A DNA stretch of 64,000 nt from Platynereis dumerilii (Eukaryota; Annelida; Polychaeta; Phyllodocida; Nereididae): NCBI GenBank assembly GCA_026936325.1, contig JAPTHN010000011.1:37234629-37298628 (forward strand), in the 5' to 3' direction. The notes beneath the pieces are model-generated. The model saw only the letters and a program-made list of their open reading frames with translations. It ran no database searches and was not told where the DNA came from. This document shows, piece by piece, positions 11,301-25,800 of this stretch. The stretch's first letter is position 1; each line of letters begins with the position of its first letter. Both the position numbers and the translations under genes were made by a program.

Positions 11301-14300
11301 TATATAAAAGGCAGCTTTCTGGATGCTTCAGTCCCGGTCTGTTTGAACCACGACCGCCAAACTTGCACAGGGTCAACATTGTTTATCTGAGGGGACTGGG
11401 CTATCTTTTTTTCCCACAGCGCACTTACATTGTTGTCCTGAGGGGACTGGGCTATTGCTTTATCCAATTTCCGAAATTCTTTTTTCCCAACTTTTTTTTT
11501 GCACAGTTGTTTTTTCCAAAATGTTTACCCCAAAATTTCTTACCACACCAGGTGACATGCATTGCATCACCATGGCAACCACACTGCCTCACTAAACTAC
11601 ACACAGTTTTTAAATACCCTGTTTTGCCGTAATGGGCAATTCCAGTAGGCCTACTATATATAAACACGCTATTCTAGATGCTTCGATCTCTCTTACGAGG
11701 CGTCCGGGTGACCCACGACCGTCAAATTCGCACAGTGGACTTATATTGTTGTCCTGCAAATGTGGGCAACTTTTTTTTCAATTTCAAAAATTTTGTTTTT
11801 CCAATAATATTTGAAAGAAAGAGAAATTCCAACATTTTTTTCAAATCCACTTTTTTTTTCAAAAAGGGGACATAGGGCAACTTCTATATTTCAAATTAAA
11901 CTATTTTTTGTTCCAAGATTTAAAAAAAAAAAAATTCCTAGATTAAAAAAAAAAGTTTTTCCCCACAATTTTTTCAATTTCGCTAATTTTTTTCAAAAGA
12001 GAGATTTTAAACAATCGAAACACTATTTTTCCCTAAATTTTTTTTCCTTTTCCAAACATTTTATTCAAATTTTTTCACAACATCTTTTCCCCAAAATCTT
12101 ACAATATAAAGGCAGCTTTCTGGATGCTTCAGTCCTTGCTACGCGGTGTCTGTTTGAACCACGACCACCAGAATTTGCACAGGGTCAACATTTGTTTACC
12201 TGAGCGGATTTCTCACCACACCAGATGACCTGCATTGCATCACCACGGCAACCACACTGCCTCACTTCACTACATATTGTTTTTAAATATGCTGTTTTGC
12301 CATAATGGGCAATTCTAGTTATGTTATATTTTTAATAATCCTCACTCCTCGGTGCATTTTTCTTCAGAAACATGGACACAATTGTGAGTTTTCCAGGAGG
12401 TGACAGTTTCAGGTTCTTCACAGTGTGCACAGCTCAAGTAGAGCTGGATGCTGTACCAGGAATCAGAGTATGTGCTTTAAGTTTTACACCATCTTTCAAA
12501 ATTCAAAGTAGGGTAGTGTGGAGTAAATCTGAACCAGGGAAATTCTGGCACCAATAGATTAAAAACAGAAGTAAACAGACAACCAAATTATTAGGGCCTC
12601 AGTCTTGGATTGTTTCAACAAACAAACAAAAGGTTTTATCAAATTTCTTGCGTGCTGATAAAGTTCAATCCTCAAGTTATGTCTATCAACTACCAAAAAC
12701 CACCAAGGGTGCAGATTAGCCCCTAGAATAAAGGGGATTCAGATTTCCCCACCTTACCCTATGCGAGAGAACAAGACACATAAATAATGCATAGGGGTTT
12801 TTGCACCTATTATCTTTGTGTAAGATACAAATATATAATATAAGGGGAAGTCACCATAAACAACCTAATATTCAATTGAAGTCAATCTACACATGTTTCT
12901 GTTAGTCATGACATCCGCAAAAATGGTCTTAGTTAATCACCAATATCTCCCAAACAACCAGCAATAATTTCATGCATTTAGGACATCTTCTGACCCAATG
13001 GGAGCAGTTTCAAGCCTGAAAAGTGTGAAAAACCTTGAAATAAGAATAGAATATGTTTCATGACTTCCCTGCAAATATGCTGGTAAACCTCTCTGGTTGT
13101 CAATTCAGGGGATGGAAATGCTAAAACACTTTATCATCATCCTCAGAAGTCAGTTTTGCTATAATAAACGTTGTCAATTTACTTAATATCATCCGTATTT
13201 TCCTAGAAAGGTCTTTTTATATCTTGCCATCATAATCTGCTGCTTCTCACCAGCCAGCTTAAAATATGCCAAAAAACCATGGTGAGAGCTGCTGTGAATA
13301 GTTGTGATGCCGGGAATAAATGCGAAATATTGTGGCCATTGGCTGCAAATTGAAGTGAGTAGAATGGCCTGTTATATCAAATATATTCCTTGAACCGGTC
13401 ACCAATTTTTGGGTTTTTTTTTAGCCTAATTTTTCAAATTGGCTACCCTGAGTGCCAGAATCCATGAAACAGCTTCTACTCCCCGATTGCCCAGAAAATC
13501 AACACAAAATTCACTAGTCAACCCTGCAGCTGTTGCTTGCTGCAGTTCCATGAAATTTTCAGATATCAAAGAATGGGTGTCATGCTAGCCCTTTACATTA
13601 TTCATTGACACCAGGTTTGTATATTGCCACTTCAAGAGCAGCCTGTTTAAGACATTGACATCTCAACATAAAATGATGAATTCCCTTTAAATTATATAGT
13701 TATATAAACAACAAAAATATTGGCGCAAAAACCCCTTTGAAATAATGCAGTGAAAATATCAGAAATTATATGACCTATTAATTATAATTATCTCTCTTCC
13801 CTCATATTATACAGAGAGAAAGAGAAAGAGAGAAAATATTTTATTGTGAATGGGCTCACAGCTTCCGCTTAGCCCCCAGCTCTCTGGGGCTTACAATCAC
13901 TCTGATTCAGAAAAGTGAAGAAAAATACAGAAAGTTTAAAAATAATAATAAACATGGAACAGCAAATATATATACATTCAGTCATACACTTTTTGAGTTT
14001 TACAATACAATATTATACATTACAAAATGCAAAATAAGATAAAAAATATTGACATCTATTGGTAAATATATATATATTACTTGTCTTAAACATGTTATAA
14101 AATCTTAACTTAGGAGACATCTGCATTTCATTCTGCCAATTATTACAGAAATATCTGTGTAATTTTTCTTTGGCATGAATCTCAGCCAAAAATCAGGTTC
14201 GTTTTTTTCAAATTTTAGATTTGACCATTCATTACAGTAATATTCAACTATGTAGATGTTGATGGTTGGAGACAAAACCTTTCGATTGTTTGTGGGATAC

Positions 14301-16793
14301 AAATATAATTACAAAAGTAACACAGGTTACAAAGCAGAAATTGGTGTTTGTTTTCACTAGTAGGATTTAATTTCAACGATTATTATCAGAAGTTTGTATT
14401 TCAAACGTAAAATTGACTTACATAATTGATAACACATTCTGTCTCACATAACAACATATTTATGCAGTAAACAGCCTTGAAAAATGTTTTTATTGTTTTG
14501 TTATCTTACTTTCTGAAAGTTATCTAAGCAGTTTAAGCTGCTGTTGAATGAAAGAGCACAATGTTTTCCAGTTATCACATTGTATATTGCATGTTTAGTT
14601 GTTTACAGAAATCATTGTTTACGTACTATTAATCATGATTCACATCAGCCCACTGAACCTGAATGAGGATGTATTCAAGTTATGTTTGTCAATTACCAAG
14701 TTGGAGTTATTATGGGTCAAAGTCTTTGATAAATAAGTGAAAGCCAAAGCCAATGCAATTTCAATGTGGATTGGGGTTCACTTACTTATAAGTATCAAAG
14801 ATTTTGACCAATATGTAACTGTTTGTAAGGCGAAGACAATTTTATTTATTTTTATTTATTCCTTTAAAGCGAAAAAAAACAAGGTTTTCCATATACAAAC
14901 TTAGTAAGAATAAACTGGATGAACTAAATAGCACCTTTGGGTGATGAACAATTACATGCGAATAAAAAATATAACAAGTCCATTCAATTGTGACATAGAT
15001 ATTCTAGGTAACGTATACATATAATAGTCTACGCCAATACTTCCAGACACTGGATAAATACGGTCTGTCAGAACTTATGATACTAACAATAATACTATTC
15101 TGAGAACTACGTAATCTCAACATAAATTTGTATACAAGATTCCTGATCAACATAGGACTGGTTGGCAAGTTTCTGGATATAAACATGTGACTAGCACTAC
15201 AATTAATGAGCTGTCTCTGAGAAAATCAGGCGGATAGCCCAATATGTGTCCAGATGGCCCGACTCGGATTTTGATGAAATTTTCACCAAATGACCTTCAA
15301 ATAGATTAACGAGAACTGGTGAAGTCCGTTTTGTCATCTGACAAATTTTTCCATGCTATTGGGCCCATTCAAAAATAGATGTCAAAACTGCCTAAAATAT
15401 ATTTAAATTAAAATATATAGTAAAAATGCCCAACTTTGACGATGTAATTCTCAAATCCGGGCGCGTCGTTTGAAAAAGTGACCATGGGGCATCTTCAGGT
15501 GTGCCTTGAACCTCCAAAAACCAATGTCCGCCCGGGGGAACTTTTCCGTATATTTTTGTAATTGACACAATAAAAAAAGCAAAAACGGACAATTTTGAGG
15601 CAAAATGACGGAACCACAAAATTCTAAATTTTTCATGTCTCAGCTAATAACACCCCTTTTTCAACAAATAAAGTGTCAATTCCTATGTTGTCAGACATGG
15701 GGAACCGATTTATGGGGTTACTTTGATCATCAAAGGTCAAGGTCACCACAAAATGTCAAGGTCAAACGCCAAAAAATAAAAAAATTGCAGTTTTTTGGCA
15801 TCTAACACGCCCCAAAATACACGAATCATGTAATATTGCCAATAATATGATACTTAACTATAGAACAGGTTATTATCATCTAGTAGAAATAGGAATTATC
15901 CTTAAATATTATGCATGCATGGTACAGCTCCTGTCAAAATATGGATAATTCCGAATTCTGACGTACAACAAAAATCATGAATCGATGACGTAGATCGGGT
16001 CCTGATGTATATTAATTGTATCTGTTGATCCATACATTTTGAGAAAGCTTATACACCAAAGATTCTTTAAACTGGTATTTCCAAATATTATTTAATTGGC
16101 TATGGCGGCCATCTTGGAGTTTCCCAAAATGGCCCATCCGAAACACTTTTTTGCTCATATTATCAGATCTATTTGAGCTAGAGTGATGATTTTTGGGCCA
16201 AATTGTTTGTATTCAGGGCAGGGATAGTCAGTACTTTTCCCCTTAAAGTGCTAGTGGGCTGTTATCCACAAATTAACATAAGCACTCTAATTTGCTGGGG
16301 AAAATATTGTCAATGAAATGGTCGTTTGAGGATACATTCTGTGTTCCTGATGTACCAAAAGGAATTCAAAGCTTTTGAAATCAATGTAATGCGTGCTGCT
16401 CTGCTTGTATTAAGATAGCTAGTAAGCCATATAGTATTATTGGTGTTTTGTAACATGATTGGATGGTAAGGCGGACAGAAATGAACATGTTTTTAAGAAA
16501 ATGAGCCAATTATAATAACGAATTGGTGATAATTATGTAAAATGAAGTTCAACAATGCGCAACGAAGCTTCATCAACTGCCTTTTTTTCCTGTGGCATAA
16601 TCATATGATAATACTGAGTGTCAGTGAAGTACCTGGTGTCTTTCTGACACTATTTTTGGAAGATTTTTCAACTCATACATATGTACTTAGTACAGATTAT
16701 TAATTACAACCTGCTTTTTAAATGGTAGGTCAGATATATTAGGGACTCCTTACATAATATGGTGCAGCTATTGAACTTTTCTGAATATAAGTG

Positions 16794-16829
<36 letters not shown>

Positions 16830-19800
16830 TATAGATAGACAGATATATAGATAGATAGATAGATAGATCGATAGATCGATATATATGGTAAGTGCAACCT
16901 TCTAAGCCCAGTTCTTGGCACTCAGGCGTGTTGATTTATGAGATGGGAGAGAGCGGGAGTCCTCAAAGTTGCACATTTAGGTATCCAATGTGAGGGATCT
17001 TTTACTTACTAAACACTGATACAAGGGTGGCCAATTTAACCTCTCATCCTGAAAACATCCAGTTCAGCTGGGATTTTGCTCATGAAGATCCACTGAAAAT
17101 TTTCGGTTCCTCACCCGGGGTTCGAACCCATGCAGGCAAAGACCTTCAGTAGAGCACTCGGCCACTCGATCAACCGCCTGGCAGTGACAAACTGCTAAAA
17201 CTTTCTTTTTATAAAGAGATCATCACACAATCTTCTATAAAGTCAATATGATAAATGCGTTTTTGCTATAATTATGACTTAGTTTAAAACTAAGAGCGAT
17301 TGAGTGACCCTGGCCAGTGCTATTCTCCATCGTCTATTCTTCATTCAAGTTTCTTTTCACTTCGGACTCGTGTTGCTGCCATGTTTTCTGACTTTCTTGT
17401 TTGTAGCTGTTTAGCATTCACACGTAGGGGGAACGGGGGCACATTGGGACGCGGGGCACTGTGGGACGGTGGGGTTTTCTTGGATCCTGGCAAGGTATAT
17501 GATATGGTAGTGCCATCATATCTTGTAATTTCACATCCTGATGTTTCCGTGGTTTTATAGACAAATTACAGCCACATGCAGAAGTATGGCGAGCAAAATT
17601 GTGTTTTCCTACTACTAAAGTAAATATGGACGGGTTCAATTCGAACCATTCTGTGGACAAACCATGAACAATGAGGCTTGCTCAGTGCTTGTATGAATTT
17701 GGTATATCGTAACGAACAGTTATAAATTGCTATCGTGATAAACACACTCACTGGTGTCCGAGAAATTAGCATTTTGGTGTAAAAGTCATATCGTGGCTCA
17801 TTGGGACAGTGAATTCAGGGCACATTGGGACACACTTAATATGGCAGAATTTAAGTGTCCAAGGCAACTGAATGACCTGGGACAGCACACAACAGGTGTT
17901 CAGGCCACATTGAATAGAGGTATAGTGGATTACCATGCTTTGTGAACAAATTTGTCGCAAAGCACTGTGTGTTACTTACATAGATGTCCGCACCCAGGAC
18001 AGTTTATGTTAAATGTTTAAAACTGTTTAAAGTTATGAACTATTGGCACTACAAGGCATTAATGCACTGTATATTGTCTTACGCACTACTTATATGTGAT
18101 ATCTATTGCACATGGAGTGTTAAAATTATTTTTTAATTGATGTCCCAATGTGCCCCAGCTGTGCCACGCCGGGGCACATTGGGACAGTCATTTTTACGAC
18201 TCTCTGGCTGCAAAAGGGTAGGTGCAGTCTAGTTTATTATGCCTTGCATTTAAGCTCAACAGTATTGGTGATATTCATGCAAACTTCTGAGTTCTTCAGT
18301 GCTTTCAGCATTGAGCAAAATTAGTAGACGTTAAAAGTGTCCCAATGTGCCCCCGTTTCCCCTACCTTGTGTAAATCCTCTCCCTATAAATACACAGTGT
18401 GCCATTCTAGTGCGTCACATTTATTAAACAGGTTATTTTAATCCTTCATACCAAAATTTTTTATTACAGTCAAATATTCAGAATCGCAAAAAAAACAAAA
18501 AAAAAACAGAAAACCCGAATTCATAAGCGAATTGAACAGGTGTGACACCAACAGGTAACTTGACATGTTTTCAACTGTTATTATTGTACTTATGCATAGA
18601 TCAACACATTATCTGCTTTTAACTTAATAGCCATTGTATTTTATGTATGAGTAATATCTGATTTCATATAAAAGAATTAATTGAACAGCAAATTTTCACA
18701 TTTCTCATGAGTTGTACATTCACCAACATTTATGGTAATAAACGCATGTATATTAAGTGTTTGAAGTTGATCAGGTTATTGATTAAAAATGTAATAAATG
18801 TACTCCATGTCCACATATTAAGTTGTAGTTCTTTATAAATTAATTTAGGAAAATTTGCCTTTGGTGTCTTTTTTCATAAACATATAAATACACAAAACTG
18901 TAACCGACCAGCGTGTAAGTTGAACAGGTGGCTGAATGGTAAAATGCCTCAACCACACCATTTTCTGGATGCATGAATTCTCATCTGATGAGATATAAAA
19001 TATATTGGATTATAAAGGGCAATGTTCGAGGCATGTGGGATGGGATGCAAATAGCAGCCAATTTTTCATCATTGACGAGGGCAGTTCACCATTTATTAAA
19101 GTTTTTTTGTTTTTGACCCATCTGTAGCTGTTGGTAGAGCAAAGAAAATAGGCAGCCATTTGTATCCACTTGGCTCAAATATGATCCTTTATGACCCAAA
19201 TATTTTCTCATTGGATGAGCACCCTTGTTTTTACAAGTAGTTTGGTTGAGCATTGTCGCAATGGCAAAGAATAACCCGTTCACTTGGGCTACTTACAGAC
19301 AGCACTGTAGCCTTTTTATGCTCTTATAGGTTTATTAGGAAAAGACAGTCAAATGCAAATAATCCAAATAAAGAGCTACAACTTTATATGTCCGCACAAG
19401 GTGCATTGTTGGCAATCAACCCATATTTTTGTGTTTTAAGAAACATGAATTGCTGATGAGAAATGTGAAAATTTGTTTTTCATTGGTTTAAAAAAAAGAA
19501 AGTTATAGAATCATGTTTTACTCATAATATGAACAGAATTATGAAAATGTTAATAAATAAAATACAGATTTCATTTAAACAAAAAAAGTAAGAAAATATG
19601 TAAAATACTTTTTGGTGTCATACATGTTCCTTTCGATATGATATTAGTTTTTCTGGTTTTATTTATTTGTGTATCTGAAAGTTTGATTTTTAATTAAAGT
19701 TGGAAATTTTGGTATTAAGGATAAATGAATAAAAGTATTAATTCTATTGATATGGCTATTAAGTTAAAAGGAGATAATGTGTTGATCTATACATAAACAA

Positions 19801-22800
19801 AAGGTTTTAGCAATTTTATCATTGCCACTTATATTCAAAGTAGTTGAATAGCAAAGTATGAGTTGAAATATCTTCTAAAAATAGCGTGAGTGATGTACAA
19901 GTCAGTATCCTAAAGGAAACCAGGCACTGACACTCAGTATTATGCCACAGGAAAAAAAAGGCAGTTGATGAAGCTTCATTGCACATTGTTGAACTTCAAT
20001 TTACACATTATCATCAATTTGTTATCATAATTGGCTCAGTTTCTTAAAAACATAAATCAATTCTGTCCTCCTTACCAACCATTCCTGTTACATAACACCA
20101 ATAATACTATATGGCTAACTAGCCATCTTAATACAAGCAGAGCAGCACACATTACATTGATTTCAAAAGCTCTGAATTCATTTTGGTACATCAGGAACAC
20201 AGAATGTATCCTCAAACGACCATTTCATTTGACAATATTTTCCCCAGCAAATTAAAGTGCTTATGTTAATTTGTGGATAACAGCCCACTAGCAGTTTAAG
20301 GGGAAAAGTACTGACTATCCCTGCCCTGAATACAAACAATTTGGCCCAAAAGTCATCACTCTAGCTCAAATAGATCTAACGATATGAGCAAAAAAGTGTT
20401 TCGGATGGCCATTTTGCGAAACTCCAAGATGGCAGCCATAGCCAATTAAATAATATTTGGAAATACCAGTTTAAAGATTCTTTGGTGTATAAGCTTTCTA
20501 AAAATGTATGGATCAACAGATACAATTAATATACATCAGGACCCGATCTACGTCATCGATTCATGATTTTTGTTGTACGTCAGAATTCTGAATTATCCGT
20601 ATTTTGACAGGAGCTGTACCATGTATGCATAATATTTAAGGACAATTCCTATTTCTACTAGATGATAATAAACTGTTCTATAGTTAAGCATCATATTATT
20701 GGCAATATTACAAGATTGGGGTATTTTGGAGGGTGTTAGATGCTAAAAAACTGCAATTTTTTTGGATTTTTTGGTGTTAGACCTTGACATTTCGTGGTGA
20801 CCTTGACCTTTGATGATCAAAGTAACCCCATAAATCAGTTCCCCATGTCTGAAAACATAGGAATTGACACTTTATTTGTTGAAATAGGGGTGTTATTAGC
20901 TGAGATATGAAAAATTTTGAATTTTGTGGTTCCGTCATTTTGCCTCAAAATTGTCAGTTTTTTGCGTTTTTTTGGTGTCAATTACAAAAATATATGGAAA
21001 AGTTCCACCGGGCGGACATTGGTTTTTGGAGGTTCAAGGCATACCTAACGATGCCCCATAGTCACTTTTTCAAACGACGCGCCCGGATTTGAGAATTACA
21101 TCGTCAAAGTTGGGCATTTTTACTATATATTTTAATTTAAATATATTTTAGGCAGTTTTGACATCTATTTTTGAATGGGCCCAATAGCATGGAAAAATTT
21201 GTCAGATGACAAAACGGACTTCACCAGTCCTCGTTAATCTATTTGAAGGTCATTTGGTGAAAATTTCATCAAAATCCGAGTCGGGCCATCCGGACACCCC
21301 CGCCTGATTTTCTCAGAGACAGCTCATTACACACAACAAGTATGTTACTTTTGCTACAATTGAATAGTATAGAGTGAATTTGCAGCCATTTGCATCCCAC
21401 ATGCCTCAAATATCGTTCTATATAACCGCATGTGTTTTCTTCTCTCTTTACTTCCATAAGCAGCTTGGTAGAGGATGTGCAGCATTGACCCACTGGCAAA
21501 AATCACCCATTTCACTTACTTACAGGTGGCACTGTATATGAGAAGCGTTACTGGCTACCCTGTATTCAGCATTTCTTGCTATAGCCTACTTCAAGCTAAA
21601 CTAGCAGTATAACTTAGTTCCTCATTCTGACACTTCGGGCACTTGCATGTGGTGACAGGGAAGACTACATTATAAAGACACTAACTTCAGACAGCATGCC
21701 TTGTAAATTGACAATGTAACAAGTGAATCCCATGAAATCAGATCATGCCGCACTTAGTATCAAAATAGCAATCGCTCAGCCAAGTTCGGAGTTATTACTC
21801 GAACGCGCCAAACTCCTCAAGTCATATCCCGAAAGAGTTGATCGGAAGTACAAAACTCCTGTCTCGTTCTACAAAATCGACCAGAAAAAGTTCATAGAGT
21901 TATGTCCTCCTGTCGATATCATCTGGCCGGAAGTCACGAATGATATAAACTGTGTGTGCTCCCTTATCTCAGATGCGCTCTACAATACATGCAAATCTGC
22001 ACGTGTCAAGTCGTCTCAAAACTTCAACACAATTGGGCGGTGGCAACGCTTAATTGACATGAAAGACTCCAAAGCCATATGGAAATCTATAAACTGGAAA
22101 GGCAATTTTCAAAGCCCTGTCTCCGAATCAACACAGCCCAGTGACGCTGAATTTAAACAACATTTTGAGCGCCTCCTGAACCCGAATCAGGACAATACAG
22201 TGCTAGAAATACCTGAATCAAATGTTTATGTGCCAATATTAGATGACCCAATTACTACAACAGAAGTCATAAATATGATTAAGAAGTTAAAAAGTGGAAA
22301 AGCAGCAGGATGGGACGGTGTTCCACCTGGCATTTTGAAACTCCTCACAAGTGAATGGTACACACTTCTTACTTACTTGTTCAACATGGTATTTTGCAAT
22401 GACTATCCTATTAAATGGGCACTATCCAAGATTTTTGTTATATACAAGAAAGGTTCATCTCTGGATACGAACAATTACCGGGGAATAAGTATTCTTACGG
22501 CACTAGCCAAGGTTTATGATGCCATTCTTAACCAACGTTTTACTCTGTGGTTCAAACCTGGGACTGAACAAGCTGGTGGCCAAGTTGGCAAAGGATGTGT
22601 TGATCAACTGCTCACCCTTCGACTGCTCATTGATGTTGCCCGAAAAAAGAAATTGGAACTATACCTTGCATATATTGATTATGTAAAGGCATATGACAAA
22701 GTTGACAGGAATATATTGCTAAGAATGTTGGCAACTAAAGGTTGTGGATCAAAATTTTTGAATGCATTGGGTCGCAGTCTTATGTCAACACACAATGTTC

Positions 22801-25800
22801 TCGGTAGTGAGTCTTTCAAGTCTTCTATTGGTGTCAAACAAGGCAGTCCAACAAGTTGTACATTGTTCACATTCTATGTAGATTGCACATCACAAGCACT
22901 TCAACGTTTTGGTGATGATGGCTTCCTGAACTCGTTTCACTCTTTGCTCTTCATGGACGACACGGTCATTCTTGCTTCATCTCGTGCTGCAATGGAATCC
23001 AAGCTGAAAACCTTAATTGACACAGCGGAATCAATCAATATGGCCGTACACCCTTCAAAATCTCAATATATGACAGTCAATGTTAAAGACAAACGCCCCT
23101 TCAATATCGAGACAATTGCTATTGCACACACTTCTGAGTACATTTACTTGGGATCGCCAATTTTTGATGCCTCTGTATCCAAACAAATCGAACGACATAT
23201 TGAGCGTTCTCAAAATAACATCAGGAAATTTACATCGTTCATCATGAAAAACGCTGATGCTCCCTTCAGAATTAAAAGACTGGTGTGGCAGAGTGCCTTG
23301 ACAAGTTCAATTCTCTACGGATGTGAAAGTTGGATGACAAATTCAGTAAAAAGTGTGTCACAACCGTTCCTGAAAACTCAAAAGCTTTTACTTGGAGTTC
23401 GAACTCAGACCTGCACTGACTTAGTTAAGCTGGAACTCGGACTTGGTGATGCAAAATCGTTCATCAAAAACCGTCAAGCATCATACTTGAAGAAGCTGAG
23501 TAATCTAGAAGATTTCAATGATACCCCTCTTCACTTTGCTATAGAATTAGCTAAGGACAACAATTCAGCTATGGGCACCTACATCAAAGAGTTATCATTA
23601 GAAACTGACTATATTAAGCAAGAAGTACAAATAGTACAAAACTCAGTCCAAAACTCTCCTTCGTCAAGACGGAAAGCATACAGAGAGTGCAACCCAAGTT
23701 TTGAACACCATCCCATGTATTATTCAGATGGCATCCCAGAATATGCAAGGATAAGCGCCACTCGTATTCGTCTCGGATCACACAAGCTGAAAATAGAAAC
23801 TGGACGATGGTCTAGAATAGAAGTGAACGAACGAGTCTGCTCATGTGACAATTCCTCAATTCAAAATGAAGACCATATTCTCCGCACCTGTGACTTTACA
23901 TCACAATATCGAAATGATTTTAATGATCTGAATTACACCTCACTTGCAAATCTGATGAACTGTGATGCTCATTTGTGCAGAGACTTTGTATTATTTTGCC
24001 ATAAATGTTTAACCGTTTTTTAGAGTTTCCGATTTTATATTATAAGTAATTGTATCATTTCATTATAGTATGCCTAACATCATTTTCAATTTGTAATGGA
24101 CAAATTTCTCCCTTTTTGTCAATAAACTTACATACATACTATGTAAGATATCAACTTGTCTGTGGCTTGCACCCCTCTTGCACCCTGCCAAGACAACTGC
24201 ATGGGAGGATGGTAGCTTGAAGTGAGATTAAAAATCAACATCTTTTTTCCTGCCAGGCTTGTGTTGATGCGTTACATGCTGTTGTGAAAAAGGACAGAAA
24301 GGCTGCCATAGAAGCCCTTAGAGTCATGCAGACCTCTGTTGAGAAGATGAAACAATCACTGGGCGACATGAACAGTAAGGAATTTTATGTAATGTCAGAT
24401 GAAAAAAAAATTCTTTATGCAACACGAAATAATTATTTAATGCCTGCCTATTTTTAATTTAAGATGGTTATTTCTTTTTATTCTACAGAGGAGCTGACAC
24501 CAGAAGACTATTACAACAAATTACGACCTTTCCTATCAGGGTACAGTACAACCATTATTACTTTCTTTATAAACCGAGCGCATGTAATTAGCCAGCAACA
24601 TTTTTTCTTCAAATCTGCCTTCAACAAGGAGCGGTGCAAGCAGCAAAAACTTTTTGCAGCACCTCTTGTTAAATCACTGCATGCTTTCCAAAATGAATTA
24701 CCCTGCCTGCAGTCTGGATGAGCATTTGATTTTGTCTAGTGGTTTCAAGCTATACCACCTAATGGACTCCAAGACAGGGAAACATTGCTGCACCTGGAAT
24801 CCTGGGAGTGTAATTAACTACAACCAAGTGAAGGCTCCATCCAAAATACTGACATACACGAGCAATGAGACCTGCCGGATTTTGCATTTACCTGAAAAAG
24901 CCCTTCTCCCTTTTTGACTGAAGTAACACAATTATACGCTTCCCCATCGCTTCTAAAAAGGAGTTGCAATCTTTAAATTAGTAGGGAAATTGTAATGGGC
25001 TTGCCAAAGTATTTGGGGAGGTTGTGGTATTCTTTGACTAATATGATCCCGCAGAACTCGTATTTCCAGAGATTTAGGCCTAAGACTTGATCTTGAATGG
25101 TGGAACCCATACATTGATTATTTTCTCTATCTTAGTAGTATGTCTGTGTTTTTGTGAAGAAATGTAACCCTTTGGGCCTTGCAACTGAGAGACAGTTATT
25201 TTAAGTACAGCAACTGGAAAAGCAGGGAATGCCAAATTTCTGGTAGCTAAAGGGCAAATTGCAGGACATCCATTACTATCTGCGGAAACAAGTTCAAAGA
25301 TAGAACTAGTCAAAATTGTGAAGAAAGTTGCAAGTAATATTGAAGACCTCAAAGTTAAGTTCTCTACAGTGTTTGGAGGCCTAGGATATCAAAAGAAAAT
25401 TACTGCTGAGTTAATTGTGGATGACAGTATTGAACCAGTGCCTCACAAACAGAGGAAGATCCCATATCACTTAAAACAGAAGGCCGCTGAAGAGGAAAAC
25501 AGGTTGATCGAGTTAGATGTCCTCAAATGGGTGCCAGATAACACGCTGATGACATAGTGTTCTAACCCAGTGATTGTTCCCAAACCGAATTCATAAAAAA
25601 TTAGATATTGCCCCTTTACCATCTATTATAAGTGCATGTGCGCTGCGCAATCTTTTATAAATCCCAGTTTGCTTTAGGCAACTCCTCAGAATCTTCATCA
25701 AATTTCAACACATATTATTTAAATTGGCAATTTTATTATTCTTGCAGAGGCATATAAGTCAAAGATGCCCTCTAAAGTAGGCTACATCAATTCTCAGTTA

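Larger units (their letters stand above)
15203..21331. mobile_element. 6.1-kb foldback element with about 1.4-kb inverted arms
   Basis: The left arm is 15203-16645 and the right arm 19905-21331 in reverse complement. They stay aligned along their whole length with few visible differences (TAATGAGCTGTCTCTGAGAA at the outer ends; CTGAGTGTCAGTG at the inner ends). The spacer holds a SINE with a GATA tail, a TA-flanked MITE and a further MITE copy. No transposase was found. It lies in the IDO intron 12468-24256. Confidence 0.85.

Noticed and set aside
10591-12203. Phe/Lys-rich ORFs up to 130 codons on both strands
   Set aside because: Products of T- and A-tracts within a duplicated repeat.
17125-17190. 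tRNA gene on the minus strand
   Set aside because: A and B boxes are good, but the head runs directly into a SINE body with a (GATA)n tail, and I could not pair a proper acceptor stem.
24464-24917. Two ORFs of 85-87 codons
   Set aside because: One is the IDO exon read through its donor; the other has no recognisable family or splice signals.
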